Below are positions 24,426 through 37,215 of a DNA stretch of 64,000 nt, piece after piece. A program made the translations under genes and the position numbers. The number at the start of each line of letters is the position of its first letter. Position 1 is the first letter of the stretch. The notes under the pieces are model-generated. The model did no database searches. It was not told the origin of the DNA and saw nothing but the letters and a program-made list of their open reading frames with translations. The DNA is taken from assembly GCA_022605955.1 (NCBI GenBank), contig JAKCOZ010000011.1, positions 7,445,990-7,509,989 on the forward strand, written 5' to 3'. The stretch comes from Rallus limicola (taxonomy: Eukaryota; Chordata; Aves; Gruiformes; Rallidae).

Positions 24426-27132
24426 AATGGTCCTTGGCCTTTGCTGACTTACAGATAACATCTGAGAAATGTTATGGTTCTTGTTGGAATAGTACTCTCA
24501 CAATCAGCTGTTCCTTTCTGATACTAACCTTGAGCCAACTATAGATCATCCTTTTCAAAAGCAAGATTAAAAGATCTTATAGGCCACATGCTCCAGGAGA
24601 AGTGGTATTCATGTATTTTTCAGTATCTGGAATTAAATGAGTAGCTTGCAGTCTCAAAAGACTAATAACATCAGAAACATTTAAATAAAGGCCTTAGAAT
24701 TAAAGTAGGCTCCTCACTTTATGGTTTTAAACATGACCCTCCCAAAAATCTGCACCCAGATTTATTTGTTTGAACACCAGGTATATATATCTCTGTAGGT
24801 TTTTTCACGCACATCAGCATTTTCTTTGCCTCCCTTCCAGGATGGATGGATGCTGGTAAACTCCAGTTTGGAAGTGTTGGGATTTACAAAACCAGTCGGA
24901 CTGTACCACATCTAGATCAAAATTCAGCTTCATGTTGCCAGCTGTGTGAGCATCGGAAAGACCCTGCAGACAAGCTATGCTTTACATTTCATAACTGTTT
25001 TGGAAGTCATAATTGGGAGCAAAATCGTGTTCTCATTTGGGAATTTACAGTGGTTATTACTTTAATATATTTGGATGAGAAGTGCTTTGCCATAATCTCA
25101 CGTACCGAGGTGAAATTATCCACCTAAAGCCACCTGATAAGCCAGTGGCTGACCCAGGAGAGCTTGTTCTGCTAACTGTCAGCACACAACCAGCATAACT
25201 TCCATTTTTTTTCTCATTTGAATGAACTATCCCCCCATATTACAAATAAAACAATTTACTCCTGTGGCTAATCTTTCCCACTGAATGAGTAACACCAGCT
25301 GATCAGGCATTCAGGCTTTGTCCCTTAGCATCACTGACAGATGGCCATATTAGTGATCTCTCTATAAGTGGAAATGTAATGTTGCTATTCCCTCGGCCCG
25401 TTGGAGCAAAGAATATTTATTACCTACCTTGCATTTGTTTCCTTTGCAGCTTGTGCACTTTGCACCTTTCAAGAAGAGTCCCTGGATGCCATTGATAAAA
25501 GAGCGGCTGCTTCTGAATCCTGGCTTAGAGGCATGCTGTAGATCAGCAGTATATGAAACAGCAAGGACAACTAAACAAGCTGGATAATTTTTCTGTACTA
25601 AAAATAAACAGTGAATAACCGCTTACATTTAAATAAGCATATTCAGCATGTTCACATATTATATTCTAATTACTTAATAGCTTGAACTTTGTTAAATGGT
25701 GCATTTTATAGCACGCATTCAATCTTTCTTACATCGCACTGATGATGCTGACAGCAGCAAGTAATTGATCTGGGCTGCGCTTCAGGTACTCAAGTAAATC
25801 TTGATCTCTCTCTCTTCCTCACACACTCATTCAATTAATTTCTCCCTAACTTTAATTGACATTCCTCTTTTTTCAAGGGTTCCCAAACTTTATTTCCCCA
25901 AAGATGCTTTGTCATTCAACTTGGTTCCTAAACCTCTTCCATTCTGCATACTTCAGTCTTCCTCTTCTGGATGCAAATGTATCTTTCCTAAATCTTCCTT
26001 TCCTCCAAGTCCCAAACACCCTTTCTCTTTCCAGCCATCTCAGTTACCTTGCATTTTTAGGAGGGGCAGAATTAGGTGCTCAGTTAGTGGTACAGAACTT
26101 CAGTTGCTATTGCTGCTGAGCTAAGGGAGCCCCGCAGCACTCACAGGTTGGAAGATTGCTGCTATTCAGTAGGATAAACACTACGTAATAAGCTCGCATC
26201 CATACAAGAAGGGTAGAGAATCTATTTCTTACTAAGAAAAAAAGTAAGACCTTGAGAAAACACACGCAAAACAAATGTTGCTGCATTAACAGAAATTAAA
26301 TTGATGCCTTTCCCTGCCTGGTTGCCTGCCCTGCCTCAGGGTCTGTGGAGTTAAGGCTCCATCTAGACCACATGTGTTAAGCTTCTTGCTTTTCCCATAG
26401 TAGAAACTGTATGTCTTGTAGAGCTCAAAAATAATAGTGGAAGGGTTCCTTGATTGTGGAGATCTACCCTCTTTTGAAAAATATCTGCTAACAGTAAGGA
26501 ATAGAAATATTGCGGTGAATTTATGCCTCAGGGAGGGAGTAAAGTTACCCTAGGGATTACTTCAGTCCGTTTGTTCCCTAGAGCCACGCCACAGATGGCT
26601 GCACAAAATAATATACTATCCTTGACTTTTTGCATGCACAAAACCCCTAAAGCTCATCATTCCTCCTGATTAGAGCACTTGCTCTGACATTCCTTATGAC
26701 TGCAATAAGTATTTTAATGTTAAGAACATCCATTCTTAACTCCTCTTATATCTTTAAAAAGGCAGTGATTCATTGTTTCAAGCGACGCTTCCAAAAGCAG
26801 CACACTGCTGGATCTTATGAAAAGCATTTTTATCAATGGATAGAAAATCAGTTGCAAAATTATGTTCCTTGCTGTTGGAAGAGCTTCCGAATGACTCTCC
26901 CTCCCCCCAAAACAAAAAAAAAAAAAAAAGAGGAAGCTGAAAATTGAAGTGGAATAATTTTAAATGAGTTCTGATTCATAAAGTTTCTCTCATATTAAAT
27001 CCTAGTCTTAATTGGGCTGCTGGCATAGCTCTGCAGTGAAAGAGCCTGGCAGATCAATGTGAACTGAGCTAAGTATGCAAGTGTGTGTTATAAAGTTACC
27101 ACTGGTAAAGATAGATTGCAGCTTTAGCTTTC
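24426..27132. other. Unique non-coding DNA
   Basis: No gene or transposon is recognised. A 93-codon plus frame (24846-25127) begins just after a good-looking splice acceptor (CTTTGCCTCCCTTCCAG, ending 24840), but I do not recognise the product and see no matching donor. The 25400-25800 part is motif-rich (TAATTACTTAAT near 25667, GTAATTGATCTGG near 25761) and could be a conserved element. A 16-A run lies at 26914-26929. Confidence 0.5.
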
Positions 27133-27676
27133 ATAGAATCATAGACTGCTCTGGGTTGGAAAGGATCCCAAGGATCACAGAGTTCCAACCCTACTGCCAT
27201 AAGCAGGGACACCAACCTCCAAGGCATGATCTAGACAAGGTTGCCCAGGGCCCCATCCAACCTGGCCTAGAACATCCCCAGGGATGGGGCATCCACCACC
27301 TCTCTGGGCAGCCCGTTCCAGCACCTCACCACTCTCTCTGTAAAGAACTTCCCCCTAATATCTAATCTAAACCTTCCCTCCTTTAGCTTTAGTCCATTCC
27401 CCCTTGTCCTGCCATTATCTACCCTTTAAAAAAGTTGATTCCTCTCCTGTTTCTCTGCTCCCTTCAGGTACTGGAAGGCTGCAATGAGGTTCCCCAACAG
27501 CCTTCTCTTCTCCAGGCTGAACAAGCTCAGCCCCCTCAGCCTCTCTTTGTAGGGGAGGTGCTCCAGCTCTCTAATCACCTTCACGGCCTCCTCTGAACCC
27601 TCTCCAACAGTTCCACATCTTTCTTGTACTGGGGTCCCCAGATCTGGACACAGGACTCCAGATGTGGCCTCACAAG
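27133..27676 (-). mobile_element. CR1 LINE, well-preserved 3' fragment
   Basis: A 544-bp CR1 copy on the minus strand. The plus strand starts with TCATAGAATCATAGACTG (tail repeats), then GGTTGGAAAGGATCCCAAGG, CCCAGGGATGGGGCATCCAC and CTCTGGGCAGCCCGTTCC. It ends near GGACTCCAGATGTGGCCTCA (27653-27672). It matches typical avian CR1 closely over its whole length, so it is among the younger copies here. It is 5'-truncated. Confidence 0.95.
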
Positions 27677-28522
27677 CTTTGCTGGAATGTATCTACCAGG
27701 CTTTGTGTTTATGTAATTGGCTATTGTCATTCCACAAGATTAGATCTCGCTAATACTGTAAAATGATCAGGAACCTTTCGAAATGTCATCGGGGCAACAC
27801 AACCTACAGCACAGTGCCAGCTGGCAAAAGACTATGATGTCAATATGACGTGGCCAGCTATGAATAGTGTCTCTGCACTTTTGAGCTGGGGTTTTGTTAA
27901 TATTATAGTAAATTCCCCATCTACAGTATGCCACTTATGGATGTTTTAGGCAGGGCTGAAATAACTTAAATCCTCTCCAAACACTGAGCTTTCAGTAGTG
28001 CTTTGATTGTGCACACATAACAAAGGGCAACTTAAGTATTTTATCAGATGTTATCATACCCCTTCAGTAATAATTCAAGATGATAGTGTAAACACACAGA
28101 GAAAAATATTATGAATATGCTCATTTCAACAGCACCTCAAGCCTTGAACACAGATGGAGTTAAATCTGACAGGCTAGATGTTACAGAAACCATGAAAGCA
28201 GAAAGGCTTTTGAAATAAAAAAGCCTTTTATTAGAAGCTGTTTATTTTAATAGGAAATTTTAGATTGTAAAGCAGGCTTCCAAAGAGCACACATAACTGA
28301 GTTTATAGAGGACATTAGGGAAGGAAGGAAAAAAAGGGTGAGTAGGTTTTGCAATTTTTAACAGGACATGTTCCAATTAGGCTTTGATCTTTACTCTTAT
28401 CTGAATGAAAAATTATATATATTTGAGCATGGTTGACCCCCATACACATACTTAGGTCTAGTACAACTTCATTTAATTTCTCATTTTTTGGAGAGTAAGA
28501 GACAATGTGCTGGGCTTTCCAG
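27677..28522. other. Spacer between CR1 copies
   Basis: About 850 bp of unique sequence. No gene or transposon is recognised. AT content is moderate, with a short TATATATA run near 28415. Confidence 0.6.
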
Positions 28523-28901
28523 TTTATAGACTATTTCAGTTGGACAGGATCTAGAATGACCATAGAGTCCAACTGCCTGACCACTTCCAGGCTGACCAAA
28601 AGTCAAAGCATGTTGTTAGGAGCATTGTCTAAATGCCTCTTGAACACTGACAGGCTGGGGGCATCAACCACTTCTCTAGGAAGCCTGTGGCAGTGTGTGA
28701 CCACACTGGTAAAGAAATGCTTCCTAATGACCAGTCTGAACCTCTCCTGGTGCAGCTTTGTACCACTCTTATGCATCCTATCACTGGATCCCAGGGAGAA
28801 GAGTTCAGCACCTCCCTTCCACTCCACTTTTCCTCCTCAGGGAGATACAGAGATCCATGAGGTCACCCCTCAGCCTCCTTTTCTCCAAACTAGGCAAACC
28901 C
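28523..28901 (-). mobile_element. CR1 LINE, 3' fragment
   Basis: CR1 copy on the minus strand, of the same subfamily as 8128-8425. Its 3' end is the TTATAGACTATTTCAGTTGG phrase at the left. Inside are CATGTTGTTAGGAGCATTGT, GAACACTGACAGGCTGGGGG and GAAATGCTTCCTAATGACCA. It ends near CTCCAAACTAGGCAAACCCA. A 140-codon plus frame (28505-28927) and two minus frames cover it, but they lie in untranslated CR1 sequence and are not genes. Confidence 0.93.
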
Positions 28902-28966
28902 ATATATCAAACTTAATTTTGAGATAAGTTTTACATAGGTGGTGGAGATGCAGACCTCCTGTGGTC

Positions 28967-29100
28967 CATGGCTACAGAGAACTTCAAGAAGCCTATAGGA
29001 CCATGTCAGGCTACAGGGGTGGTGGGTGTAAATCTTGTTTTGTCATGGCTACAGAGAGCTTCCAGTTATCTGCAGGACTATGGCAGGGTACAGAATAGGG
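28967..29100. repeat. Imperfect tandem duplication, 77-bp period
   Basis: CATGGCTACAGAGAACTTC at 28967 recurs as CATGGCTACAGAGAGCTTC at 29044, and the following roughly 35 bp stay similar (GACCATGTCAGGCTACAG against GACTATGGCAGGGTACAG). There are two diverged copies. They lie between two minus-strand CR1 fragments. Confidence 0.75.
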
Positions 29101-29200
29101 CTATGTCTTCTTCTTTATCTTTAGGTCAATGTCTTTGTAGAAAGTTGCAGTGCCCTCCAGCTGAGTGGTAGAGGAACAGAGAACAGTTGTATGTCATGAC

Positions 29201-29462
29201 CATAGAATAGTTACAGTTGGAAAAGACCTTCAGGATCATCAAGTCCAACCATCTATGCAGCCCTACTAGGTCCAAAACTAGACCATGTCACCAAGTACAT
29301 CTATTCTTCTTTTAAACACCTCCAGGGATGGTGACTCAACTACATCCCTGGGCAGCCTGTTCCAATATCTAACAACCCCTTCAGTAAATAAATTTTTTCC
29401 TAATATCCAACCTAAACTTCCCCTGATGCAATTTTAGATTGCTTCCCCTTGTCCTGTCACTA
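29201..29462 (-). mobile_element. CR1 LINE, 3' fragment
   Basis: CR1 copy on the minus strand. The plus strand starts CATAGAATAGTTACAGTTGG, then GATCATCAAGTCCAACCATC, CCAGGGATGGTGACTCAACT and CTGGGCAGCCTGTTCC. It ends near CCTTGTCCTGTCACTAGG. It is 5'-truncated and moderately diverged. It is the third of three same-strand CR1 copies within 2.3 kb, although each belongs to a different subfamily, so they are separate insertions and not a tandem array. Confidence 0.92.
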
Positions 29463-29550
29463 GGGCTGGTTCTAGGAGTTGCTGGCTGCCTGCTGTGACA
29501 TAGCCATGAGATCACCAGGGCTGGTGCCTGGAGTTAGTGCTGCATCACTG
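29462..29550. repeat. Imperfect direct repeat, 55-bp period
   Basis: AGGGCTGGTTCTAGGAGTT at about 29462 recurs as AGGGCTGGTGCCTGGAGTT at about 29517, each followed by a GCTG-containing segment. The two degenerate copies lie immediately downstream of the CR1 fragment. Confidence 0.7.
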
Positions 29551-29591
29551 CAACATGGTTATTATCTTCTACCATTCAGGCAAGAAGGAAC

Positions 29592-29626
29592 AATTAAATA
29601 ATAAAAATAAATAAGTAAATAAATAA
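29592..29626. repeat. AAAT-type microsatellite
   Basis: An imperfect (AAAT)n run (AAATAATAAAAATAAATAAG and further AAAT units). It is a simple repeat with no function implied. Confidence 0.9.
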
Positions 29627-31090
29627 CTGTCTGCAGGTCCCATCACAGCTCCTCAAAATGAAACTGCAGAAGGTATCTCCCTGTGATGGAATAGCTTTAC
29701 TCTGTGCTGCTGGAACAGACATGCCATGAATTTCAGTTTGTTGCAATGTATTGGAAGATTTGGGAGCAAGAAGTGCTTCCTTTTATTTATCTTCAATGAA
29801 TTGTTCTAAGACGTAGTTTTCATTCATTTAAGAGAAAAATTAGAAATGCTAAGTTACTGAGAACCTTTTCCAGAAGGAAAAGTTCAAGTAAACAGCTTGA
29901 CTGATTTTATACTGAAGTCTGATTGTGTCTGTGATTTTCATTCATTTAGACATCTCAGAACTCATAATAATATAGATGCATTAGGAATATGTTTTTAAAA
30001 ACCTGTCCTTGTGACAGATTCACTCAACCCCTTAAGCAAACTAGCAGTAGTTTGGTACCAGTTCCAAAGGAGACAAATGCCTAAGCCATAATGGGCCAAG
30101 AACTCCATTGGTTTCATTCTGTTCTCTGAAAACCCACTAAGGAGCAGAGTGATGCAGTGAGCATCAATGCATATGAGCTTAGATGACCAATAATGCAATT
30201 AACACATGAGTAGCAGGTGGGTTTTCCAAGACTCATTTATCAAGGAACAAAGAAAGTTGTGTGTACAAGGAGCCTCATGCATATCTTCCCCATTTCCATG
30301 TGATTTGACTACAAGCCAATCATTTCATTCTATAAATATGACACCTTTGAGTTCTCCTGGCTAAGCAGCTTGGCTGTATGGCAATGATTTCCCCTTGAGC
30401 TGGGATTCCTCTCAAGGTTGCTCCTTGAGGCAGAATGAACTTTTACCAGTGCAGATAAGTAACTGATATCACACATAACCTTGCAGTATTATGGTAACTC
30501 TGATTTGTGCCTTAGTAATTTTAAACCATTCTTCAGATGACTACGCCATAGAATACTGCAGTGAACCTTGCCATCAAGTTTTTCGTGTTGCTCTTCAGAG
30601 CATCACATTAAACCCACTTTTTTTAATACTTTTGACCATGATCCTTTAAGCAATGTAAATCACCCATTTGCAATAATCCTTTCCCCCCAAGTCTATTATA
30701 AAATAACACTTGAGATTCAAAGACTCATTTCAGGTGTGCTCCTCAAATGTTGTGCTCCAAGGATCTACTCACTGCAGCAAAAGTAGATTCCAGGAACAAA
30801 AACAGGGCACACAACATTTTTCTTCTTGCTTTGTGGCATGTTCAACTATCTAGCTTGAAACTCATAATACTTTCAGAGAGAAAATATATATATTTTAGCA
30901 GATATTTCTAAACATCCCAAGGTCTAAGCTTCATTAACTGTGAATTCTGTGCCATGCCAGTCAAGGAACTAAGCAGAGAATGTTAAAATGTACCAAAAAA
31001 AATTGCGAAGTATTTTGACTCTTGAGTGGTCAGAATGAGTGGAGGGGATTAGAGTTTATTTTGAGAAAAATAAAAGGAGAGATGGTTGGG
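29627..31090. other. Unique non-coding DNA
   Basis: No gene or transposon is recognised in about 1.5 kb. Frames are 72 codons or shorter and have no recognisable features. Confidence 0.55.
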
Positions 31091-31486
31091 TGTGGTGTTC
31101 AGCCCCAAGCAGTGGCTAAGCACCATACGAAGCTCACTCAGTCCTGGAGGAGAAACAAACAGAGGCTCTGTGGTTTGGGCTAAAGAAAATTACTGACAAA
31201 ATCACTGTGAAAGAGGAACAATAATAGCCCACAGCAAGTCTCACTTACACCAGGTGATAACACAGAGTACCTTATTGACCCACGATGACACAGAGGACTG
31301 CACAACACAAGTTCACACTCCAGTCCCACTCAGACTGCCCTGGAGGCACCCAGGAGTGTCCCTCTCTGACCAGTCCCTTTTTATGGGGAAGTGATATCAG
31401 GTTGTGTGGAAACAGACTGGACTAACTCAGCTCACCTGGGCTGGCTGCTTGGGGAGGTTGACTCTGGTGTGGCCAGAACCAGGACA
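31091..31486 (-). mobile_element. Solo LTR, ERVL-like, short or diverged
   Basis: On the minus strand it begins TGTCCTGGTTCTGGCC and ends GGGCTGAACACCACA, giving TG...CA termini of the same type as the LTR at 2319-2902. The plus strand near its left end reads GCCCCAAGCAGTGGCTAAGC, the signature seen at the end of this avian LTR family. A TATA-like stretch on the element strand (CCCATAAAAAGGG) lies at about 31374-31386. It is flanked by TTGGG (31086-31090) and CTGGG (31487-31491), a 5-bp target duplication with one mismatch. At 396 bp it is much shorter than the other copy, so it has internal deletions or belongs to another subfamily. No internal retroviral genes are adjacent. Confidence 0.65.
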
Positions 31487-34400
31487 CTGGGGGAAAGCAA
31501 AATACAAAGAAATCAAAATGATGTAGTACATCTAGCATCCATGGGCCCACTTCTAGCTTCTTACTCTCAAACAGCACATTCCCCTTTACACGTCTTCTCT
31601 GTGTATACCCACCTATAGTTCTTACTTTCCCCTCCTGTATAGACTATACTGCATGTTCTGATGTCACTGTCATTGCGTCCATGTATGTACAGAGCAAGTT
31701 GGATGTTTGCTGGAAACATCGTATTTAGAACGTATATGGACTAGGTGTATCTGCACCTACACTTTACAAAACGCCACTGGTTTTGTTCAGCTCAGCATGA
31801 ATTTAGCAGTGTGCTGCTGAAAATCCTATTCCACAATTTCCAGAAACACCAGTGAAGTTGGCGCAATTTTTCATCTCATCCGTTACTGGAATTATGGGAA
31901 AAGCAGAAGTCACTTCCCTAACAGTCAAAACTGCCTTTCACAGGTCTTGGACAACAAAAAGCTGCATAACTGAAGTTTGGTCTGGCAAACGGCAAAGTTT
32001 CATTGACCCTGCACAGTGATGCCAGCTTCTGCCTCTAGCTCTGCTTCCTTGCCTCTTCCAATCTGTCTAGTAAGCGAAGGAACCTCATTAACAATTAATC
32101 AGCTTCTCTTGGACTCTGATGCTCGTGTGTGTTTTGGAAGGCTTCTAATTATGGATGGCTTCATTTAAGAATGCATTAAATGCTCTACAGATTTGAAAGG
32201 AATTCATCACAGTATAATTAGGTTGATAGCTCTTTGGTCATCAAGTGGCCTATCATTTCTGTCCTGATGGTGGTTTAGATAATGATACTGAAAAATGTAG
32301 TAGCTGTCTCTAACGACTGACCCAAGACTTTTACGCATTGCTTAGAATAAATTGCTTGCAAATCACATTTTTTTTTTACTCATCACTAGCAATTTCTAGC
32401 CCTGCTGTCATCACAGACAGCTGTCAATCAAAAAGGTTTTTGACTCTTATGACATGTTGCTTCATGCAGGTTCCTCCTCCAGTAGGACAGTGCAATGGGA
32501 CAGTGTTTGGATTAGGAAACCCTGCTCAGGAAAGGGGCACAGAGTTAACAGTTGAATGGTCTGCTGTCAAGGTGTAGTTCAGTACCCATCTACTGCAGCC
32601 CCGTCATCAGGCTGCAAGTTGGGACCCTGTCTATGCCTAGGCACAGCAGGAACAACTTTAATAGTGCTGGCGAGTTCAAGACAAAAAAGTCTGTAGAGAT
32701 TTCATTTATTGCATTGCCAGAGCAGGGACAGACACATGATCATTTTGAAAAGCTGGCTGAAAAAAATTTACTTTCAGTGGCCAATCCACAAAAAGTAAGT
32801 GAGAGAAAGAAAGGGAGATCTGGCTCAGTCCAAAGAAAATCATTCTTTTTAATCAAACTAACCAAGAAAACCCCTCAGAGTAATCCATTTTGCATCAGAA
32901 TAAAACAAGCTTCATTTCATTTTAAATTATTAATGTCCTTCGATTATTTTTTTTTAACTTAGCAAATTTTGACATGAGCTGCTGTTTCTAAAACAAAAAA
33001 ATCAATTTTTTCATTTAAGTAAAAACAAGACTTTTAGTATTTAAACCATTTCTCCCATTTCTTGGTAGAGCCGCTTGATACGGTTTCACTAAAAGCTTCA
33101 TTTCCCCTGCAACCCTTTCTCAAGCAATTTCAATAAGCTCACACAGAACTTGCCTGCTTGCCTTCCCTAGGAAAAAAAAAGAAAAGATAAAATTCAAGTC
33201 AGGATTCTCTGGCCTGCTGCTAAAAGCAGCCTGTTTCCATAGCTGTCACTTCCCCTGCAGTGAGGGAGTCTGAAACATCCCTAACGCCTCGCATGTCTAT
33301 TAAGCATCTCCTCACCGTCTGGCACGCTGCTTGCAGCACCGAATGCGACCGGCCTCATCTGCTGCAGTTCTGACTCACTCTCTTGGCCCAACTTCAATCA
33401 GTTGGGGAATTCCCTGGAGGATGCATGTGTGGGCATCACAAATCCTTTTGCGAGGCTTAAAGGTTAATGGACCCTAGAAATATCAGTGGAAGAGGTCCTC
33501 CCTCAACCACCTTCCCAGGAGTCATAAAAGCCTTTCTAGATGTCAGCACCAAGGACACCCAAGAAGGACTCTACCTGGCAAGCTGCAAACATCCTTCTGC
33601 CAGCAGACTTGCATAAGAGTGTTCAGCTTCTTTTTACCCATTTTTTGCCCATGGTTTTACTCACAAAGGAAAAGAAATAATCTTTCCATATCCAAACTAG
33701 GCAGCAATAAGTACTTTGCCTAGCAGAGACTCCTTCAGGAATCCTAGAACGGGAGATAGCAGAGAGCAGCAAAGCCAAACCAAGTCCATGTCCCAGTGGC
33801 ACTGTTTGTACATCCTGCATATGGCAAGGGTATGGGGCTGGACTGAGAGAGAGGTCCTAACCCCAGAAACTTTCCTTCTCACCATCCATCAAAAAGACTT
33901 TAGGGAATTAAAAAACCTTTTCTATTATCAGTAACAAAGCTTTATCCAAACTGGAGTCAGGCATCAAGCCTTAGTTAAGCCATTTCTCATCCAGATATGG
34001 AAATGAGGCCTAGAAGGTTTGTCTTGACTGTGCTGTGGTGTTTTTCTGACAGAAAAAACATTAACTATTTCATACACACAATTTCTTAGTGAAACATTTC
34101 AATGTTAAGAATAAAACTAAAAGAGCTGAAGTTCTGAAGTTTAATCTACAGTGCACCTACAGAGACCTAAGAGCAAAGTTACTTTGACTATAATGTAATA
34201 CTTGCTCTAGTTCAAAGCATGCTGTTTTGAGAATTTTGTCTTGGGGTTTAATTTTTTGTAATTTTTTTTTTTTTAAGAGAGAATTCTTTCACTTGTAATT
34301 ATTTTTTCCTGCCAACTTTTTGTACTACTGGCACATTTGAAAAGATTTGCTTTGTTGGTGTCCAGACCAGGCTTTTATCTGAAAAAGAAGTGTAGGCCAC

Positions 34401-37006
34401 CCAGTTTTGAAGGGAAATGTCATAGAGGGTTTTGTACACTTTTGCATTAGTGGCCCCTGGCTTACACAGTTCTAAAGATTTGATCTATCTCCATTTACTG
34501 CAAAGTCCAGGAAAATGATGTTCCAGGCAAAGTCAAGGGCTTCCTCTAGCCACAGTTGTTTGCATCCTTAGGTCCCACAGTAGCAGCTAAGTGTGGTCTA
34601 CATGAAGCTTTATTCATGCACCAGTATCATGGCTTTTATCCTTTGCAAATTCTTAAAAGAGACAAGCCATTCATTGTGACCTGCAGGAAACCCCCTCTGC
34701 TGATTCACTGGGCTAAATTCTGGGGAAATACAGTCAAGGCTGGCACTCCAGTTGCAGAATAAAAAGCCAAAGATGGAGGAACACCCAAAAAAAGTTACAG
34801 CAGGCAATAGAACAAGTTGGCAATCCTCAATGAGAGCTTAGACTTCTTCACTTCTACATCAGGAGTTAGAATTTCAGAACGCTGTATGTCTCAGGGTAAG
34901 TGACTTTGGTTTATGGTCCCTGAGAAAAGGTGCAGAAGATACAGCCGCTCTTTAAAAAACCCTACAGATAAATTTGTATCCATAGGTTACTTGTGGATGA
35001 ATGAAACCAAATGATTGAAAACAAGAGCCAGGCTAAACAAGACATCACTTCCAACTTACACAAAATCCAAACTTGAGACAGTGGACAGCTATTTGGTTGG
35101 CAATGTTGCTTCTGTCTTTTGCCTCAGTACCACCTATGTCTGATGATTAAAGGCATGGAGACAGAGGCTGAGACAGGTACATAGAGCATTTTTTGATTCC
35201 ATGGGAATGGAAGAGACCTTTGGTCATCCAGGATATCGATAATACATTTTGTAAGCAGCCAAAAAGGAAAATGTTACTGATTGCTGTAACTTGAGCAAAA
35301 AGCAAATTGCCCTGTTTTGGTTGTAGCAGTTTCATAGATTTTCCTATTCAGTTACTGATTGCAAAGAAAGGAAGGAAATGCAGTGCAGGGAGAGACCTAA
35401 GGTACCCTTCAAGGCAGGGTCCAGAATACGTCTGCAATTTCAGCAAATGAAATGCTGATTTAGCTCTTGCTGGAGCAATGAGGAGGAGGGTATTGTCATT
35501 AAATTGCCTCAGAGGTGCTGGTAAGTCTGTGTCCTGTGGAAGGAAGGAAACGTGGAAGGCGTCTGAATAACAGAAGGACAGAAAACTTACAGACCTGCAA
35601 CAAGGAAAAGAGGGTGCAAGAGGAGAATTGGGGAAGTTGTGAAAGCAGTCAGGAAGTTTTGCTATGAGGATTTTAGATAATTTCTGAATTCAACATATGC
35701 TTTAATAAAAATATTGTCAAAGTAGGATACATTGCTACCTATTTTCATCCTCTATATTTTTGTTGTTGATATCAAGTCAGTGTTCTCGTATTGGCACCAT
35801 ATATGCCTATGCCTTCAGGGGTCAGAGAGGTTCAGAATATTTTTTCCTCTAGTTTGGCAACATTCCACTGCACAGACAGTTTTGGTTGTGTTTTTTTTTT
35901 TTCCTGAAGGGACATTTAAGTGAATTGATTTTGAATCTTTGACATTGTAATCAATACATGTAAGAGAAAATATTAACTCCCAATTGCCAGTTTCTGCTGT
36001 GATCATGGTTTTTTCCTTAGTACCAAATAAGATCAGTGGCTATCTAAATAAAATGCGCTGGGTAAGCACATTTTACCCACAGGCAAAGCTGTACCAAAAC
36101 AAACAAGGATAAAAAGATCAGGTATTCCCAAGTCAACCCAGTTCTACGGTGTCCCAGATACCAGACCCTTCCCATCCTCCTCTGAATTTCAGACTTTCCC
36201 CTGAGCACTTGCCCAGTCCATATAAGACTGATCCAGGATTGTATGAAGAAAAAATCCAACTTTCTCCTCGTGGCTACAAACAAAACCAGGCAAGACATGT
36301 CTGCCTATTGATTCAAAGCAACTTTATCTCCCCTCTTCCTCAAAGTGCATCATTCCTCTGAAGTTTGGCTTCCCAGCACCGACTTCTACACACAGGTCTC
36401 TGCAGTCACAAAGGGTGAGACTGGGATGTTTTCATGGACAGTGGCCAGAACTAAAGCAGCTTTTGTATTGCCAAGTCTCATACAGTTCATTATGTGTCAC
36501 TGATTAGTGAAATAACAGATGTAACTCCTGGAGTTTTCCCTTGTTTTTCAATTGATGCCCTGTGAGCAGGGACAAGTTGTGTGAATTATGAGGTTATTGG
36601 TTTGTATATTTAATGTTGCAGTCCCTGTGACAAAAGATGTGTTCTCAAAACTCAAAGGGAACATGGGAAAGGGAACACTGAAGTGGTGTTTGTATCAGCA
36701 AATTAAGTATTGCCAGACACAAGCTCTTGTCATCAATCTCCTGTAATGTTACCTCAGTAGAACAGCTCCTCACTAATCCTTCCAGTTGGTCACTAATCCC
36801 TTCTGAAGCATGGGTCAAGGATCATGGGATGTGTGTCCACTGTTGACAAACCTGACAGTGTGATATGTTGCCTATTCCATGCAAGCTGGCCTCAAAGCTA
36901 GTGGATGGACACTGGTATGGTGTCCACCACCAGGTGCATTGGGTTTTTTTGCCTCTACTTCTTCTGAATAAACTACATATAGAAGTTTTAAGCTGTCTTC
37001 CTCTTT

Positions 37007-37036
37007 CCAGGCTAAACAACCAGGCTAAACAACCAG
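37007..37036. repeat. 13-bp tandem repeat, 2.3 copies
   Basis: The unit CCAGGCTAAACAA occurs at 37007-37019 and 37020-37032, followed by CCAG. The unit resembles a phrase in the CR1 3' region (CCAGGCTGAACAACCCCAG), so it may be a duplicated remnant of an old CR1. Confidence 0.85.
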
Positions 37037-37164
37037 TTTACGGCTATTTCTTATATTTATGCTACTTGTTTAGTCTTGAGTTCCTTGGTAGTCACACCTT
37101 GCTGCTTGCTTCTCCTCACCTGCTTTTCCAATGATCTATATCCTCCTAGATGTTGCTTTGTCAG

Positions 37165-37215
37165 GCTGAACAAACCAACCTCAGCTAATCTCTCTCCTGC
37201 AATAGACTCATCCTC
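37165..37215 (-). mobile_element. Possible old CR1 remnant
   Basis: The plus strand reads TCAGGCTGAACAAACCAACC and then TCAGCTAATCTCTCTCCTGC, which parallels the CR1 phrase CCAGGCTGAACAACCCCAGC followed by CTCAGCCTCTCCTCAT. Only about 50 bp can be matched, so this is weak. Confidence 0.35.

Noticed and set aside
24846..25127. 93-codon plus frame after a good splice acceptor
   Set aside because: The product is unrecognised, no donor is found, and the acceptor alone is weak evidence.
28505..28927. 140-codon plus frame
   Set aside because: It lies inside the untranslated 3' part of a CR1 copy, antisense to the element.
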